Shown piece after piece: positions 27,295 through 36,525 of a stretch of DNA of 64,000 nucleotides. The stretch is from NCBI RefSeq assembly GCF_009724685.1, contig NZ_WMEF01000002.1, forward strand, positions 434,001 through 498,000, written 5' to 3'. Made by a program: the position numbers and the translations under genes. The first letter of the stretch is position 1. The number at the start of each line of letters is the position of its first letter. The notes under the pieces are model-generated. The model made no database searches. It worked only from the letters and a program-made list of their open reading frames with translations, and was not told where the DNA came from. This DNA comes from Lysinibacillus cavernae (GTDB taxonomy: Bacteria; Bacillota; Bacilli; Bacillales_A; Planococcaceae).

Positions 27295-28104
27295 ATGAAC
27301 CTAGTACGAAAAGACAGAGTTCATAGTAAGGGATTATTTAGTCTACCGCTCCTTTTGATCATTGGCTTGTTGGGTCTGTTTGCACCAATAGTAATGCCAC
27401 ATGACCCTTTAGCAGTCGATATTGCGAAGAAGTTTTTAGCTCCTTCATGGGACTATCCATTAGGCACAGATCATTTAGGAAGATGCGTTTTATCACGATT
27501 GCTTTTAGGTATTCGCTATTCATTCGGATCAGCACTCGTCATTCAACTAGTTGCCATTGTTTTAGCTCTTTTACTAGGTGCTTTTGTTGCGCTGAAAAGG
27601 GGTATAATCGATTTCCTATTTATTCGAATATGTGATATTTTATTAGCTTTTCCGACACTTGTACTTGCATTTGGGCTTTTAGGTTTATTAGGCCCTAGCT
27701 TAAAAAATGTGTTATTAGCACTTATTTTTACGCAGCTAATTTATTATTCAAGGATGATCAGAAGTTTATTTATTGGGATAAATAAAAAAGAGTTTATTCA
27801 AGCAGCAAGAATCACGGGCACTTCAGGAATCAAATTAGTCATTCGCCATTATATCCCTAATTTATTGCCACCTATCGTCACAATTGTTGCATTAGATGTT
27901 GGAAAGGTTATTTTAGAAATTGCAGGCTTTTCCTTTATTGGACTTGGCGTGCAGGCCCCCATCCCTGAATGGGGCATGATGGTGAATGAAGGAAAACAAT
28001 ACATTCGTCAACATCCTGAATTAATGCTTTATCCTGGGCTTGCCATCGTCCTTGTTGTGCTATTATTTAATCATTTGGCAAATAATTTAAAGAAGCTTGA
28101 CTAG
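27295..28104 (+). CDS. nikC: Nickel/cobalt ABC importer permease C
   Basis: A 269-residue DppC/NikC-type permease with about six helices. LAPSWDYPLGTDHLGRCVLS is the signature after the first helix, and IRHYIPNLLPPIVTIVALDV is the EAA loop that docks the ATPases. CAGGAGAGATTGAA precedes the ATG. It forms the heterodimeric pore with nikB. Confidence 0.92.
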   Translation: MNLVRKDRVHSKGLFSLPLLLIIGLLGLFAPIVMPHDPLAVDIAKKFLAPSWDYPLGTDHLGRCVLSRLLLGIRYSFGSALVIQLVAIVLALLLGAFVALKRGIIDFLFIRICDILLAFPTLVLAFGLLGLLGPSLKNVLLALIFTQLIYYSRMIRSLFIGINKKEFIQAARITGTSGIKLVIRHYIPNLLPPIVTIVALDVGKVILEIAGFSFIGLGVQAPIPEWGMMVNEGKQYIRQHPELMLYPGLAIVLVVLLFNHLANNLKKLD

Positions 28105-28117
28105 TAAAGGGGCAGCT

Positions 28118-28891
28118 ATGGAGACAGTTTTAGATATAAAAGATTTAACAGTAAAAATTGGGGAGAAAAATGTATTAACCTCTATTAATCTGACAGCCTA
28201 TAAGGGAAGAGTCTTAGGAATTATAGGGGAAAGTGGTAGTGGTAAAACCATGCTTTGCCAAGCCATCATGCAAACATTACCGTCTATAGCACAGGTTACA
28301 CAGGGTGAAATTCTCTACCAGCAAGATAATTTATTGAACGTATCAGCAACTAATTTGAGAAATTATCGTGGTCGGCATCTTTCGATGATTGTGCAAAACC
28401 CATCCACTGCTTTTGATCGTATTCAAACGATTGAAAGTCATTTTCGCGAAACATTAAAAGCACATTTTAAGTTGACGAAAAAAGAAATGAGACAGATTGC
28501 CCTTGATGCCATGAATAAAGTTCATTTACCCAATCCTGAACAGCTTTTGCACTATTATCCTTTCCAATTAAGTGGGGGAATGCTACAGCGAGTGATGATT
28601 GCTTTATCATTGGCGATACAAGCCTCTCTATACATTGCAGATGAACCAACGACAGCTCTAGATACAGTCAATCAAAAACAAGTATTAACATTATTTGACC
28701 GTATTCGTTCAGAAACGGAGGCTGCTATCCTTCTTGTGACGCATGATTTAGGTGTTATTGCTGCACTAGCTGACGATGTGGCCGTTATGTACCGAGGAGA
28801 AATCATTGAGCAAGCAAATGTCTATGATTTTTTTGATGCACCCCAGCATCCCTATACAAATAAACTTTTACAATCAAGAATTATGTTTTAG
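28118..28891 (+). CDS. nikD: Nickel/cobalt ABC importer ATPase D
   Basis: A 257-residue ABC ATPase. Walker A GESGSGKT, signature LSGGMLQR, Walker B LYIADEPTTALD and the switch His in LLVTHDLG are intact. It powers import together with nikE. The ATG at 28118 follows AAAGGGG; a TTG seven codons upstream overlaps nikC and is less likely. Confidence 0.92.
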   Translation: METVLDIKDLTVKIGEKNVLTSINLTAYKGRVLGIIGESGSGKTMLCQAIMQTLPSIAQVTQGEILYQQDNLLNVSATNLRNYRGRHLSMIVQNPSTAFDRIQTIESHFRETLKAHFKLTKKEMRQIALDAMNKVHLPNPEQLLHYYPFQLSGGMLQRVMIALSLAIQASLYIADEPTTALDTVNQKQVLTLFDRIRSETEAAILLVTHDLGVIAALADDVAVMYRGEIIEQANVYDFFDAPQHPYTNKLLQSRIMF

Positions 28892-28901
28892 AGGTGAAAA
28901 T

Positions 28902-29702
28902 GTGCTACTAGAAGTGAAAAACATTGAGAAGCATTATGGTCAAAGACCGTTCCTATTCAAACGAGGACAGGAAGCTCCTGTATTACAGAAGGTGACATTT
29001 TCACTTCAGGAGGGTGAATGTTTAGGAATCGTTGGTCAAAGTGGTTCAGGGAAAAGTACATTAGGCCGCATTATTTTAGGAATTGAGCGACCAACAAACG
29101 GTGAGGTTCTTTTTCAAGGTATTAATCTTTACACAGCAACCAGCAAGCACAAAAAAATGATGCGTAGGGATTTGCAGGCTGTTTTTCAAAATAGCTATCA
29201 TTCCTTTAATCCGAAGCAGACGATTTTTGAGATATTAGAAGAACCGTTCCTTAATTTCGAACATTTTAATAAATCAGAGCGACAACAAAAAGTAAGGGAA
29301 TTATTAGACTGTGTGGAACTAGAGAGCGCACTTACTCAAAACTATCCATCGCAGCTTAGTGGAGGACAGCAGCAACGAGTCAACATTGCTAGAGCCCTTG
29401 CTTTACATCCAAAATTAATTGTATTAGATGAAGCCATAAGTAGTCTTGATATGATCTTGCAAAAACATATTATACAGTTACTCCAAACACTTCAAAAGGA
29501 AATGAAGTTAGCATATATTTTCATTTCTCATGATTTACAAGCAACACGTTTTATGTCAGACCGTATCCTTGTGATGCAGCATGGTCAGCTAGTGGAGGAG
29601 ATTGGGGAAGATGGCGCATACCAACATCCCGCTTCCCAGGAACTATACAACGCTATCTTGCCATCACATCCTAGAGAAAGAGCTAATAACAGATTTGAAT
29701 GA
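28902..29702 (+). CDS. nikE: Nickel/cobalt ABC importer ATPase E
   Basis: A 266-residue ABC ATPase, the partner of nikD. Walker A GQSGSGKST, signature LSGGQQQR, Walker B IVLDEAISSLD and FISHDLQ are present. The start is GTG at 28902 with GAGGTG six bases before it; a longer frame would overlap nikD by about 115 bases. The Walker B has A-I in place of the usual P-T (DEAISSLD), common in the DppF/NikE branch. It closes the operon. Confidence 0.9.
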   Translation: MLLEVKNIEKHYGQRPFLFKRGQEAPVLQKVTFSLQEGECLGIVGQSGSGKSTLGRIILGIERPTNGEVLFQGINLYTATSKHKKMMRRDLQAVFQNSYHSFNPKQTIFEILEEPFLNFEHFNKSERQQKVRELLDCVELESALTQNYPSQLSGGQQQRVNIARALALHPKLIVLDEAISSLDMILQKHIIQLLQTLQKEMKLAYIFISHDLQATRFMSDRILVMQHGQLVEEIGEDGAYQHPASQELYNAILPSHPRERANNRFE

Positions 29703-29839
29703 TGCTAAGTTAAACGTGTAAAACTCCTAGGTTCTTTATTTCACTAAAGCAGGATCACTACATACCATTTGTTATACTATAGAAAAAGTTATACGAAACC
29801 GCATGTGATCAATTGAAGCAGAGAAAATGGAGGTATAGG

Positions 29840-30280
29840 ATGAGGAAAGGACAAATTCGAGCAATAGCTATCTGTGTTTTTAGGAAAGGCGATTCGATAC
29901 TCGTTGCTGAAGGCATTGACGAAGTAAAGGGAGATTATTTTTATCGACCAATTGGTGGTGGAATTGAATATGGGGAGACAAGTGTGCAAGCATTAAAGAG
30001 AGAAGTTTTAGAAGAAATCGGGGCAAAAATTAGTAATGTGCACCATCTAGGTACATTTGAAAACACCTTTACATACAACGGTGACCTTGGACACGAGGTG
30101 GTTTTTGTATATGATGCTGAATTTGTTGAAAAGTCTTTTTATAATCAACCTTCTTTTTTTGGACAAGAAGATAATGGCGCATCCTTTAAATTGCTTTGGA
30201 AGTCCATTGAAGAATTTTCAAATGGACAATTAAGATTAGTACCAGAAGAATTACTTAATATGCTGAAGAGCACTACATGA
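29840..30280 (+). CDS. Nudix hydrolase
   Basis: A 146-residue Nudix enzyme. The Nudix box (GGGIEYGETSVQALKREVLE, then EIG) is complete, so it should cleave a nucleoside-diphosphate-linked compound using Mg2+. The ATG at 29840 has TGGAGG seven bases upstream; an earlier TTG is less likely. A TATACT box lies about 70 bases upstream. The substrate is unknown. Confidence 0.87.
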   Translation: MRKGQIRAIAICVFRKGDSILVAEGIDEVKGDYFYRPIGGGIEYGETSVQALKREVLEEIGAKISNVHHLGTFENTFTYNGDLGHEVVFVYDAEFVEKSFYNQPSFFGQEDNGASFKLLWKSIEEFSNGQLRLVPEELLNMLKSTT

Positions 30281-30304
30281 AAGTGCACTTACTAAATAAG
30301 AAAG

Positions 30305-30339
30305 AAACGTCATTTTGCATTTTTCAAAATGGCGTTTTT
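30305..30339 (+). terminator. Intrinsic terminator after Nudix gene
   Basis: AAACGTCATTTTG pairs with CAAAATGGCGTTT (one G-T pair) and ends in a T tract. Confidence 0.85.
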
Positions 30340-30518
30340 CTATTTAGTCTATTTTAAAACCTAAAACAAGCATAATGCCAAAACCACAACAGATAATCAA
30401 TAATATTAAACAATGAATTAAAATAATTAATTATTTTAATTAAAAAAAATAAATTTTGTTATTTATTTTTTAAATTCTTTATTATATAATCAATTTAACT
30501 TATAGGAAGGAGTTCACT

Positions 30519-30884
30519 ATGGCTTATCAAGTAATCACAAATTGTCCTGTCTGCAGTAAAACATTGAAAATTACCAAGTTACAGTGTACTCATTGTCACA
30601 CTACAATTGAAAACGAGTTTGAATTATCTAAGCTAGCATCCTTATCCAAGGATCAGCTGCATTTTGTGGAAGTATTTTTAACATGCCGAGGGAATATTAA
30701 AGAGGTTGAAAAGGAACTAGGGATTTCCTATCCAACAGTTCGAGGCAAGCTAACCGACATTATTTCATCCCTTGGATATGTACAGAAAAAGAAAAATGAA
30801 ATAGATGAGAAAAAAATTGTTACCATGTTGGAAAATGGCGAAATCACAACAGAAGAGGCCATTAAACTTTTAAAAGAAGAATAA
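30519..30884 (+). CDS. DUF2089 family protein, zinc ribbon plus HTH
   Basis: A 121-residue protein. Residues 8-34 hold four Cys (CPVCSKT and CTHCHT), a zinc ribbon. Residues 45-85 look like a sigma70 region 4-type helix-turn-helix (EVEKELGISYPTVRGKLTDI). Residues 95-121 hold the small repeat KIVTMLENGEITTEEAIKLL, of the SHOCT-like kind. A DNA-binding regulator of its own operon is likely by family and order. GGAAGGAG is upstream. The AT-rich 200 bases before it hold a plausible promoter. Confidence 0.8.
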   Translation: MAYQVITNCPVCSKTLKITKLQCTHCHTTIENEFELSKLASLSKDQLHFVEVFLTCRGNIKEVEKELGISYPTVRGKLTDIISSLGYVQKKKNEIDEKKIVTMLENGEITTEEAIKLLKEE

Positions 30885-30897
30885 GGAGGAATGGATT

Positions 30898-31287
30898 ATG
30901 AAAGAGGAAATTACAAAAGTGTTAACAATGATTCAAGAAGGAAAGATAGATGCAGATAAGGGATCAGAACTCATTCAAGTACTACAAGAGAAAGCAGAAT
31001 CAGGTAATAAGCTTTTTGAAAAACCAACTAAATATTTAGATAAGACATTAAAAATCCGTGTTGTATCAACTGAAAATGATAACGTAACAGTTAATTTGCC
31101 TATAAAACTTGTCAAGGCAGTATTAATGGCCGGTCACAGCATCGCAGCGAGTATTCCTCAATCGGAAAAATACGTGAAAGATTTAGATATAACTCTTCTT
31201 ATTGAAGCAATCGAAAATGAATTAGATGGCCAAATTGTTGATATTAAATCAGCAAACGGGGATACCGTTTCGGTCATCATTGATTAG
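30898..31287 (+). CDS. SHOCT-like N-domain protein of DUF2089 operon
   Basis: A 129-residue protein. Residues 1-32 (MIQEGKIDADKGSELIQVLQ) repeat the helical motif found at the end of the DUF2089 protein, which suggests the two interact or bind the same partner. The remainder (KIRVVSTENDNVTVNLPIKL) is a beta-rich domain also seen in YvlB-like proteins. Ribosome site AAGGAGGA. No signal or membrane segment. Function unknown, possibly envelope-stress sensing. Confidence 0.65.
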   Translation: MKEEITKVLTMIQEGKIDADKGSELIQVLQEKAESGNKLFEKPTKYLDKTLKIRVVSTENDNVTVNLPIKLVKAVLMAGHSIAASIPQSEKYVKDLDITLLIEAIENELDGQIVDIKSANGDTVSVIID

Positions 31288-31297
31288 TGATAGGCTT

Positions 31298-31579
31298 ATG
31301 ATGCATGTAAAAGTGAAAGCAAAAGACGTTCGGTTTACGATCCCAGTTCCATATGCTATTTTAAACATCGCTATCTCCATCTTGTCGTCAAAATTTATTC
31401 AGCAAAATGCAAATAAATGGACAAAAGAGCACTTCGAAAGAAAAAAACTGGACTTTACCTTCCCACAAATAGACAAAGAAACACTAAAGCCTATCGTGAA
31501 GGAACTGCAAAATTATAAAGGCCTTGTGCTAGTAGATGTCAAAGCTAAGGACGGTACTGAGGTTAAGGTTAGACTATAA
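31298..31579 (+). CDS. Hypothetical protein of DUF2089 operon
   Basis: A 93-residue protein whose KVKAKDVRFTIPVPYAILNI and VLVDVKAKDGTEVKVRL segments resemble the beta-domain of the preceding protein (DIKSANGDTVSVII), so it looks like a partial paralogue. The start is uncertain: two adjacent ATG codons at 31298 and 31301 have only a weak GTGATAGG. The gene begins 11 bases after its neighbour's stop. Confidence 0.6.
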   Translation: MMHVKVKAKDVRFTIPVPYAILNIAISILSSKFIQQNANKWTKEHFERKKLDFTFPQIDKETLKPIVKELQNYKGLVLVDVKAKDGTEVKVRL

Positions 31580-31682
31580 TTGATTATAAAATACGCCGAC
31601 CACAAAAGCCTCATTTTTCGCTTACAATACCAAGAGAATTTCATAATCAAGCATAACCCCATTCTAACAGACTTAATTCGAA

Positions 31683-31734
31683 TGAACTGCCCCGTAAAAG
31701 TTAGATTGATGTCTAACATTTACGGGGCAGTTCA
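31683..31734. repeat. 52-bp palindrome resembling two joined IS ends
   Basis: Two 23-base arms (31683-31705 and 31712-31734) match as an inverted repeat with one mismatch, around TTGATG. Each arm begins TGAACTGCCCCGTAAA, much like the ends of some IS3-family elements. The block is flanked by GAA on both sides (31680-31682, 31735-31737), a possible 3-bp target duplication. No transposase is present. It could alternatively act as a bidirectional terminator between convergent genes, although a T tract is missing. Confidence 0.55.
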
Positions 31735-31765
31735 GAATGTTCAAGGCTGTTTTTTAACCAGTAAA

Positions 31766-32470
31766 TTATTTGTATACAGAGGATGGGATATATACTTTTG
31801 GATGGCCCTCTGAATAAGGTGCTACTTCATACAACTGAAATACAAGTTTTATTCCATTATCAGAATAAACGTATTGTGGAGGTGTCTCTTTATTAACAAC
31901 TACCTCATTGAGACTAGCAATATTAAAACGCTCGTCCTTCATCATTGTATGATACGCATATTTTTGTACTTTTGTATAATTTTCGTCATTTTTTAAGATA
32001 TCATTTAATCGGATTATTTCACCAGTTTTTAAACTGAAGTTGTATGTTTGTGCATACCCCTCACTATGAGCACCACCTGTATACTGATAATCATAAATAA
32101 TGATACTGAGTTTATCATTTTTATTGTACTCAACATCAAATGCAGTTATATAACTCCATTCAGGGTTCTGTTTACTTTGATTTTGCAACAACTGTTTTTT
32201 ATTTTCAGCAGATTTAATAATATGATTTTTAAAAGTAGTATTAATTTTATCTTGAACAGCTTTATTGGTTAAACCAAAAACTTGAGGATAGTTAAGATCA
32301 GAATCATGATTATATTGACTATTCCTTATTTTTGGTACTACACTTGGCTTTTTTACTGCTGCATTTACTTTTGAGGCAGCAGAAACTTCTGAAGCATTAG
32401 TTAAATGAGATGAGAATAACACGACAAGTACAATACTGAGTGACAGAAATGTAAACACTATTTTTTTCAT
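31766..32470 (-). CDS. Exported DUF4163/DUF3298 protein
   Basis: A 234-residue protein with a signal segment (MKKIVFTFLSLSIVLVVLFS). The mature part contains the DUF4163/DUF3298 pair: NYPQVFGLTNKAVQDKINTT and YDYQYTGGAHSEGYAQTYNF are landmarks, the latter the conserved GG-H-G loop. The same domains occur in the lysozyme-binding RsiV and the PdaC deacetylase, but here there is no sigma factor or catalytic domain. AAAAGGAGA precedes the ATG. It probably acts outside the membrane; role unknown. Confidence 0.82.
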   Translation of the reverse strand: MKKIVFTFLSLSIVLVVLFSSHLTNASEVSAASKVNAAVKKPSVVPKIRNSQYNHDSDLNYPQVFGLTNKAVQDKINTTFKNHIIKSAENKKQLLQNQSKQNPEWSYITAFDVEYNKNDKLSIIIYDYQYTGGAHSEGYAQTYNFSLKTGEIIRLNDILKNDENYTKVQKYAYHTMMKDERFNIASLNEVVVNKETPPQYVYSDNGIKLVFQLYEVAPYSEGHPKVYIPSSVYK

Positions 32471-32494
32471 TTTATTTTCTCCTTTTCAAGTATT

Positions 32495-34417
32495 TCACTT
32501 AGTTTTTGCTACTATTTTATAGTAAGTATTTACAGTTAAAAAGTAATAAAAGATGTAAATAGCTGTATATACACTTATACATATCACGACAGGAACGACT
32601 AAGTTGGTTTGCAATAAGTTTGATAAAGCCGTTAAAGCAATAGCACTATGCGCGATTCCTGCAAGTAATGGTATAGCGAAAATAAATAATACTTGTTTGG
32701 CGATGGATTTGTAAATTTCTTTTTTCTTTACACCAATTTTGAGTAAAATTTCGTAACGTCCTTTATCTGATGTTGCTTCTGTTAACTGCTTAAAGTAAAT
32801 GATACTACCTGTAGCTGCTAAGAAGACTAGCCCTAGAAAGCCACTCATGAAAATCAATAAACCTGTAGTTTCTAAACCACTTGTGTAATCTGTATAAAAG
32901 TTTGAGAATTTAGCTTGATCGGGTATGATGGATTTTAATTCTTTTGTTACATTCTCTGCATCATCTTCATTTTTGATTTTATAAACCTCCATATCCAATG
33001 GGTTAGTTACTTTTACTAATTCAGTAAATAACTCGTCACTGATTACAATCGTATTAAAAACCGTTTTGGCGTTTAATACACTGTATTTCTTTAAATCAAT
33101 AAATGAAATTTTTTGCTCATGCTCTTTGAGATTAAATGAAACCTCTGTACCTATATATTTGGGTGAAAAGCCTTCCATGTATGCCGCGTCTAAGATAGCA
33201 GCCTGATTTCCTTTTAATGAAAGAGAATCTTTTCGATGCTGCTCTTTTGCTAATATATTAAAATCACTGACAGAAATAAACGTGTAGGGCATATCACCAT
33301 AATCATATAGGTTTTTAGTATCTACATTTACTTCAATTGTTGGAATCGTTTCATGATATAAGATCTGATGATTTTTATCCTTTGAAATGGTATCCTGTAC
33401 CTTTTTTGAAATGTTGTTATCAGTTACAGTAAACATGATACTGTTTGGATTGGTCATCTCTACATTATGTTTGTTGTTGTAATAAGAGCTGTATGATGTT
33501 CCAACGGCAGATAATGTTGTAGCACTTAATATGGCGATAATTGTTAAAGTTCGAGCATTACCTTTAATACGGTATAGTAATTGTGATACCCCAATAATGT
33601 TAATGCCATTCCAGTAACTTTTTTTATTTTTCTTAGCTAATTTCAACATATAAACGGTTACTGTACTGAATAAAAGATATGTACCTAGTATGACCGTAGC
33701 TAAAATAATCAGAGGGGTAATTGCCATCCCAAGTGTTTTCCAAACGTTTGATGTAACTAAATTTTGCAAAGCAATCCAATATCCAACTCCAATAAGGACA
33801 ATGGACAATAATGCTAAGAATAATGATGCTTTAGGCTCTGACTCCCCTTGTTTTTCTGCTTGGAATAAATCAATTAGTTTAAAACGGTAAATAACTCGAT
33901 ATCCTTGAAATGATGTGAGTAAGGTAATAATCATAAATACGATGATTGTATTGACAATCGCTGAAAATGAAATTGAAAAGTGCGCCAATGATTCATGTCC
34001 CATTACCTTCATTAAAAGTAATACAAAATACTTCGATAGTATGGATCCTAGCGCTATCCCGATAGCAAGTGCAATAACTCCTAATAGAAAGTTTTCGTAA
34101 AACAGCATTTTGCCAATTTGTTTCTTACGAACACCTAATAACGAATAAAGCGCAACTTCTTTTTTTCGTTTTCGTGTGAAAAAGGAATTCGAATACCAAA
34201 TAAAAATAGCTACGAAAATCATTAATACTACAGACGCAGCACTAAACGCAGCACTGATTTTTGGTGAGCTATCGGAAGAAGCTAAGATTGTTTTATCATA
34301 TTTTAATGAAACGAATGTAAAATATATCACGATACTAAAAATCATCGATGCGAAATATAGAAAGTAGTTATTGAAATTATTTTTCATATTTTTACGAGCT
34401 ATACTAAATAACGTCAT
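32495..34417 (-). CDS. BceB-type ABC permease
   Basis: A 640-residue permease of the bacitracin-export (BceB) family. It has an FtsX-like N-terminal block, about ten helices and a large extracellular domain of roughly 200 residues (about 310-505) between two helices, the part that contacts peptide antibiotics in this family. MTLFSIARKNMKNNFNNYFL is the typical start. GGAGGTGG lies before the ATG at 34417, and the gene overlaps the ATPase gene by 14 bases. Bce systems confer resistance to cell-wall-active peptides and signal to a two-component system, which is not adjacent here. Confidence 0.88.
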   Translation of the reverse strand: MTLFSIARKNMKNNFNNYFLYFASMIFSIVIYFTFVSLKYDKTILASSDSSPKISAAFSAASVVLMIFVAIFIWYSNSFFTRKRKKEVALYSLLGVRKKQIGKMLFYENFLLGVIALAIGIALGSILSKYFVLLLMKVMGHESLAHFSISFSAIVNTIIVFMIITLLTSFQGYRVIYRFKLIDLFQAEKQGESEPKASLFLALLSIVLIGVGYWIALQNLVTSNVWKTLGMAITPLIILATVILGTYLLFSTVTVYMLKLAKKNKKSYWNGINIIGVSQLLYRIKGNARTLTIIAILSATTLSAVGTSYSSYYNNKHNVEMTNPNSIMFTVTDNNISKKVQDTISKDKNHQILYHETIPTIEVNVDTKNLYDYGDMPYTFISVSDFNILAKEQHRKDSLSLKGNQAAILDAAYMEGFSPKYIGTEVSFNLKEHEQKISFIDLKKYSVLNAKTVFNTIVISDELFTELVKVTNPLDMEVYKIKNEDDAENVTKELKSIIPDQAKFSNFYTDYTSGLETTGLLIFMSGFLGLVFLAATGSIIYFKQLTEATSDKGRYEILLKIGVKKKEIYKSIAKQVLFIFAIPLLAGIAHSAIALTALSNLLQTNLVVPVVICISVYTAIYIFYYFLTVNTYYKIVAKTK

Positions 34418-35171
34418 GATGACCACCTCCGAGTGAAGAGAGCGCATCTAACACATCTTGAAAAAACGCTTTACGTGTCTTTTCTGCTTTATGCAGTTCC
34501 ATGTAAAGTTTTCCATCATTAATAAATAGCACACGTTTGCAAAAACTAGCTGCGTATGCATCATGTGTAACCATCAAGATGGTTGCACTATTTTTTTTAT
34601 TTAAATTACTGAGGCTTTCTAGTAAATTAGTTGCGGATTTTGAATCCAAGGCTCCTGTTGGCTCATCCGCTAGAATCAAGCTTGGATTCGCTACAATCGC
34701 ACGGGATGCAGCAACTCGTTGCTTTTGTCCACCGGAGATATGATATGGATATTTATTTAGAATTTCACGAATGCCGAATGAATCTGCAATCTTCTCGACA
34801 CGTTTTTCTATCTCTTTTTCTGGCACTTTTGCGAGTGCAAGGGGAAGTAAAATGTTTTCATTCACCGTTAATGTATCTAATAAATTATAATCTTGGAATA
34901 TAAAACCTAATCTGTCGCGACGGAAGTCCGATAGTTGTTCATCGTCCATCATCATAATTTCTTTACCATCAATAACGATATCTCCTGATGTTGGCTTATC
35001 AATAGTTGAGAAAATATTTAATAATGTTGATTTTCCTGCACCAGACGGCCCCATGATCCCTACAAATTCACCTTCATTAATTTCTATGTTTATATCTTGT
35101 AGAGCTCTAAATAGATTACCTTTAGAACCAAAATCTTTCTGGACATTTTTTGCTTGTACAATTTTTTTCAA
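34404..35171 (-). CDS. BceA-type ABC ATPase
   Basis: A 255-residue ATPase of the MacB/BceA type. Walker A GPSGAGKST, signature ISGGQKQR, Walker B LILADEPTGALD and the H-loop MVTHDA are all present. It drives the following permease. Start codon is TTG with GGGAGAAG nine bases upstream. The promoter region carries three regularly spaced CTTAA boxes. Confidence 0.9.
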   Translation of the reverse strand: MKKIVQAKNVQKDFGSKGNLFRALQDINIEINEGEFVGIMGPSGAGKSTLLNIFSTIDKPTSGDIVIDGKEIMMMDDEQLSDFRRDRLGFIFQDYNLLDTLTVNENILLPLALAKVPEKEIEKRVEKIADSFGIREILNKYPYHISGGQKQRVAASRAIVANPSLILADEPTGALDSKSATNLLESLSNLNKKNSATILMVTHDAYAASFCKRVLFINDGKLYMELHKAEKTRKAFFQDVLDALSSLGGGHHDVI

Positions 35172-35252
35172 AATAAGATCTTCTCCCTCGTGAACTCATT
35201 TGTCTACAGAAGATAGGATATCTTTTTAACATTACATGGATTTTATTTAAAC

Positions 35253-35279
35253 CTTAATTCGAACTTAATTTAACCTTAA
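35253..35279. promoter_or_regulatory. Three CTTAA direct repeats before BceAB-type genes
   Basis: CTTAA occurs at 35253, 35264 and 35275, each exactly 11 bases apart, within A-A-C-rich repeats. Same-face repeats of this spacing are typical binding sites for OmpR-type response regulators. The BceA-type gene lies about 80 bases downstream on the minus strand, with a TGTAATGT box between them. The regulator at 39428 is one candidate. Confidence 0.5.
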
Positions 35280-35342
35280 ATTGAGAAAGAGTTTATATTA
35301 AAGCATTAAAATTACGAAAGAAATAGTTATATTTAGAAAATA

Positions 35343-35370
35343 TTGAATAATCAAATAGGTTATGTATAAT
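35343..35370 (+). promoter_or_regulatory. Predicted promoter of racemase gene
   Basis: TTGAAT (35343) and a perfect TATAAT (35365) are spaced by 16 bases. Confidence 0.55.
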
Positions 35371-35484
35371 AAATTTAAGTACCATTTAAATTTTTAAATA
35401 AAAATAAAAGTGTAGTTAAAATTATGAGGTTTGGTAACAACTCATATCCATATTAAAAATTTTGTTGTAAATGGAGGTAAATTC

Positions 35485-36486
35485 ATGAATTTTAAAAAGA
35501 TGTTTACTACGATTGATTTACATGTGTCAGGGGAGCCATTACGTGTAATTACAGGTGGGTTACCAGAGATTAAAGGTAAAACTCAATTAGAAAGACGAGC
35601 TTACTGTATGGAACACTTAGATCATGTACGAGAAGTACTCATGTATGAACCTCGTGGACATTATGATATGTACGGTTGTATCATCACGCCACCAGCAACG
35701 CCAGGAGCTGACTTAGGAGTTTTATTCATGCACAATGAAGGTTGGAGTACAATGTGTGGCCATGGTGTTATTGCAGTAGTCACAATGGCGATTGAAACTG
35801 GCCTCATAGAAGTGAACGAAGAAAATCAAAAATTAATAATTGATTGTCCATGTGGACCAGTGACTGCCTATGCAAAGTGCAATGGGCTTGAAGTAGAATC
35901 CGTATCTTTTGAGAATGTACCTTCTTTTGTTTATCGAAAGGATTTTCCAATCGAGATGGACGATTATGAATTCAACGTTGATATTTCATACGGTGGTGCT
36001 TTCTACGCCGTTGTCGACTCTCACCATTTTGGCTTAAACGTAAATTCAAAGGATCTGCATGATTTGCAAGAAATAGGGGACAAAATAAAACACTACATTG
36101 AAAGTAAAATTGATGTGAGACATCCGACTGAAGATATTTCAGGTATTTACGGCACCATTTTCTCAGATCAGCCTAATGATAGTAGAGCAGATTTACGAAA
36201 TGTAACCGTTTTTGCAAATAAACAAGTTGATCGTTCTCCTTGTGGTTCAGGAACTGCTGCAAGAGTTGCTACGCTATACTCCCGTGGCAAACTCAAACAA
36301 GGTGAGAAATTTATTCACGAAAGCATAACAAACGGACACTTTGTGGGTGAAGTACTTTCCTTCACAACAGTGGGAGAATATGAATCGATTATTCCCAAAG
36401 TAACAGGGAATGCGTTTATCACCGGATTCCATCAATTTGTAGTTGATCCAAGAGACTCACTTGCTAATGGTTTTTTATTTAAGTAG
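35485..36486 (+). CDS. Proline racemase family enzyme
   Basis: A 333-residue enzyme of the proline racemase/hydroxyproline epimerase family. The two catalytic positions are Cys91 (STMCGHGVI) and Cys253 ([12 protein letters not shown]), so both active-site thiols are present. Cys/Cys enzymes in this family are proline racemases or 4-hydroxyproline 2-epimerases, whereas trans-3-hydroxyproline dehydratases usually have Thr at the second site. The next gene, however, is a reductase-like ornithine cyclodeaminase homologue that normally accompanies hydroxyproline or pyrroline metabolism. ATG at 35485 follows TGGAGG. The substrate is unresolved. Confidence 0.87.
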   Translation: MNFKKMFTTIDLHVSGEPLRVITGGLPEIKGKTQLERRAYCMEHLDHVREVLMYEPRGHYDMYGCIITPPATPGADLGVLFMHNEGWSTMCGHGVIAVVTMAIETGLIEVNEENQKLIIDCPCGPVTAYAKCNGLEVESVSFENVPSFVYRKDFPIEMDDYEFNVDISYGGAFYAVVDSHHFGLNVNSKDLHDLQEIGDKIKHYIESKIDVRHPTEDISGIYGTIFSDQPNDSRADLRNVTVFANKQVDRSPCGSGTAARVATLYSRGKLKQGEKFIHESITNGHFVGEVLSFTTVGEYESIIPKVTGNAFITGFHQFVVDPRDSLANGFLFK

Positions 36487-36525
36487 ATCTGATGGAACAA
36501 GACAAATTGACAGAAAGGGTGATAA

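Noticed and set aside
31766-32470. RsiV-type anti-sigma factor
   Set aside because: Shares the DUF3298 domain but has no cytoplasmic anti-sigma domain and no sigma-factor neighbour.
32495-35171. Bce-type module with its own two-component pair
   Set aside because: No kinase or regulator gene adjoins it; the nearest pair (39428-41880) has a large sensor domain unlike Bce-type kinases.
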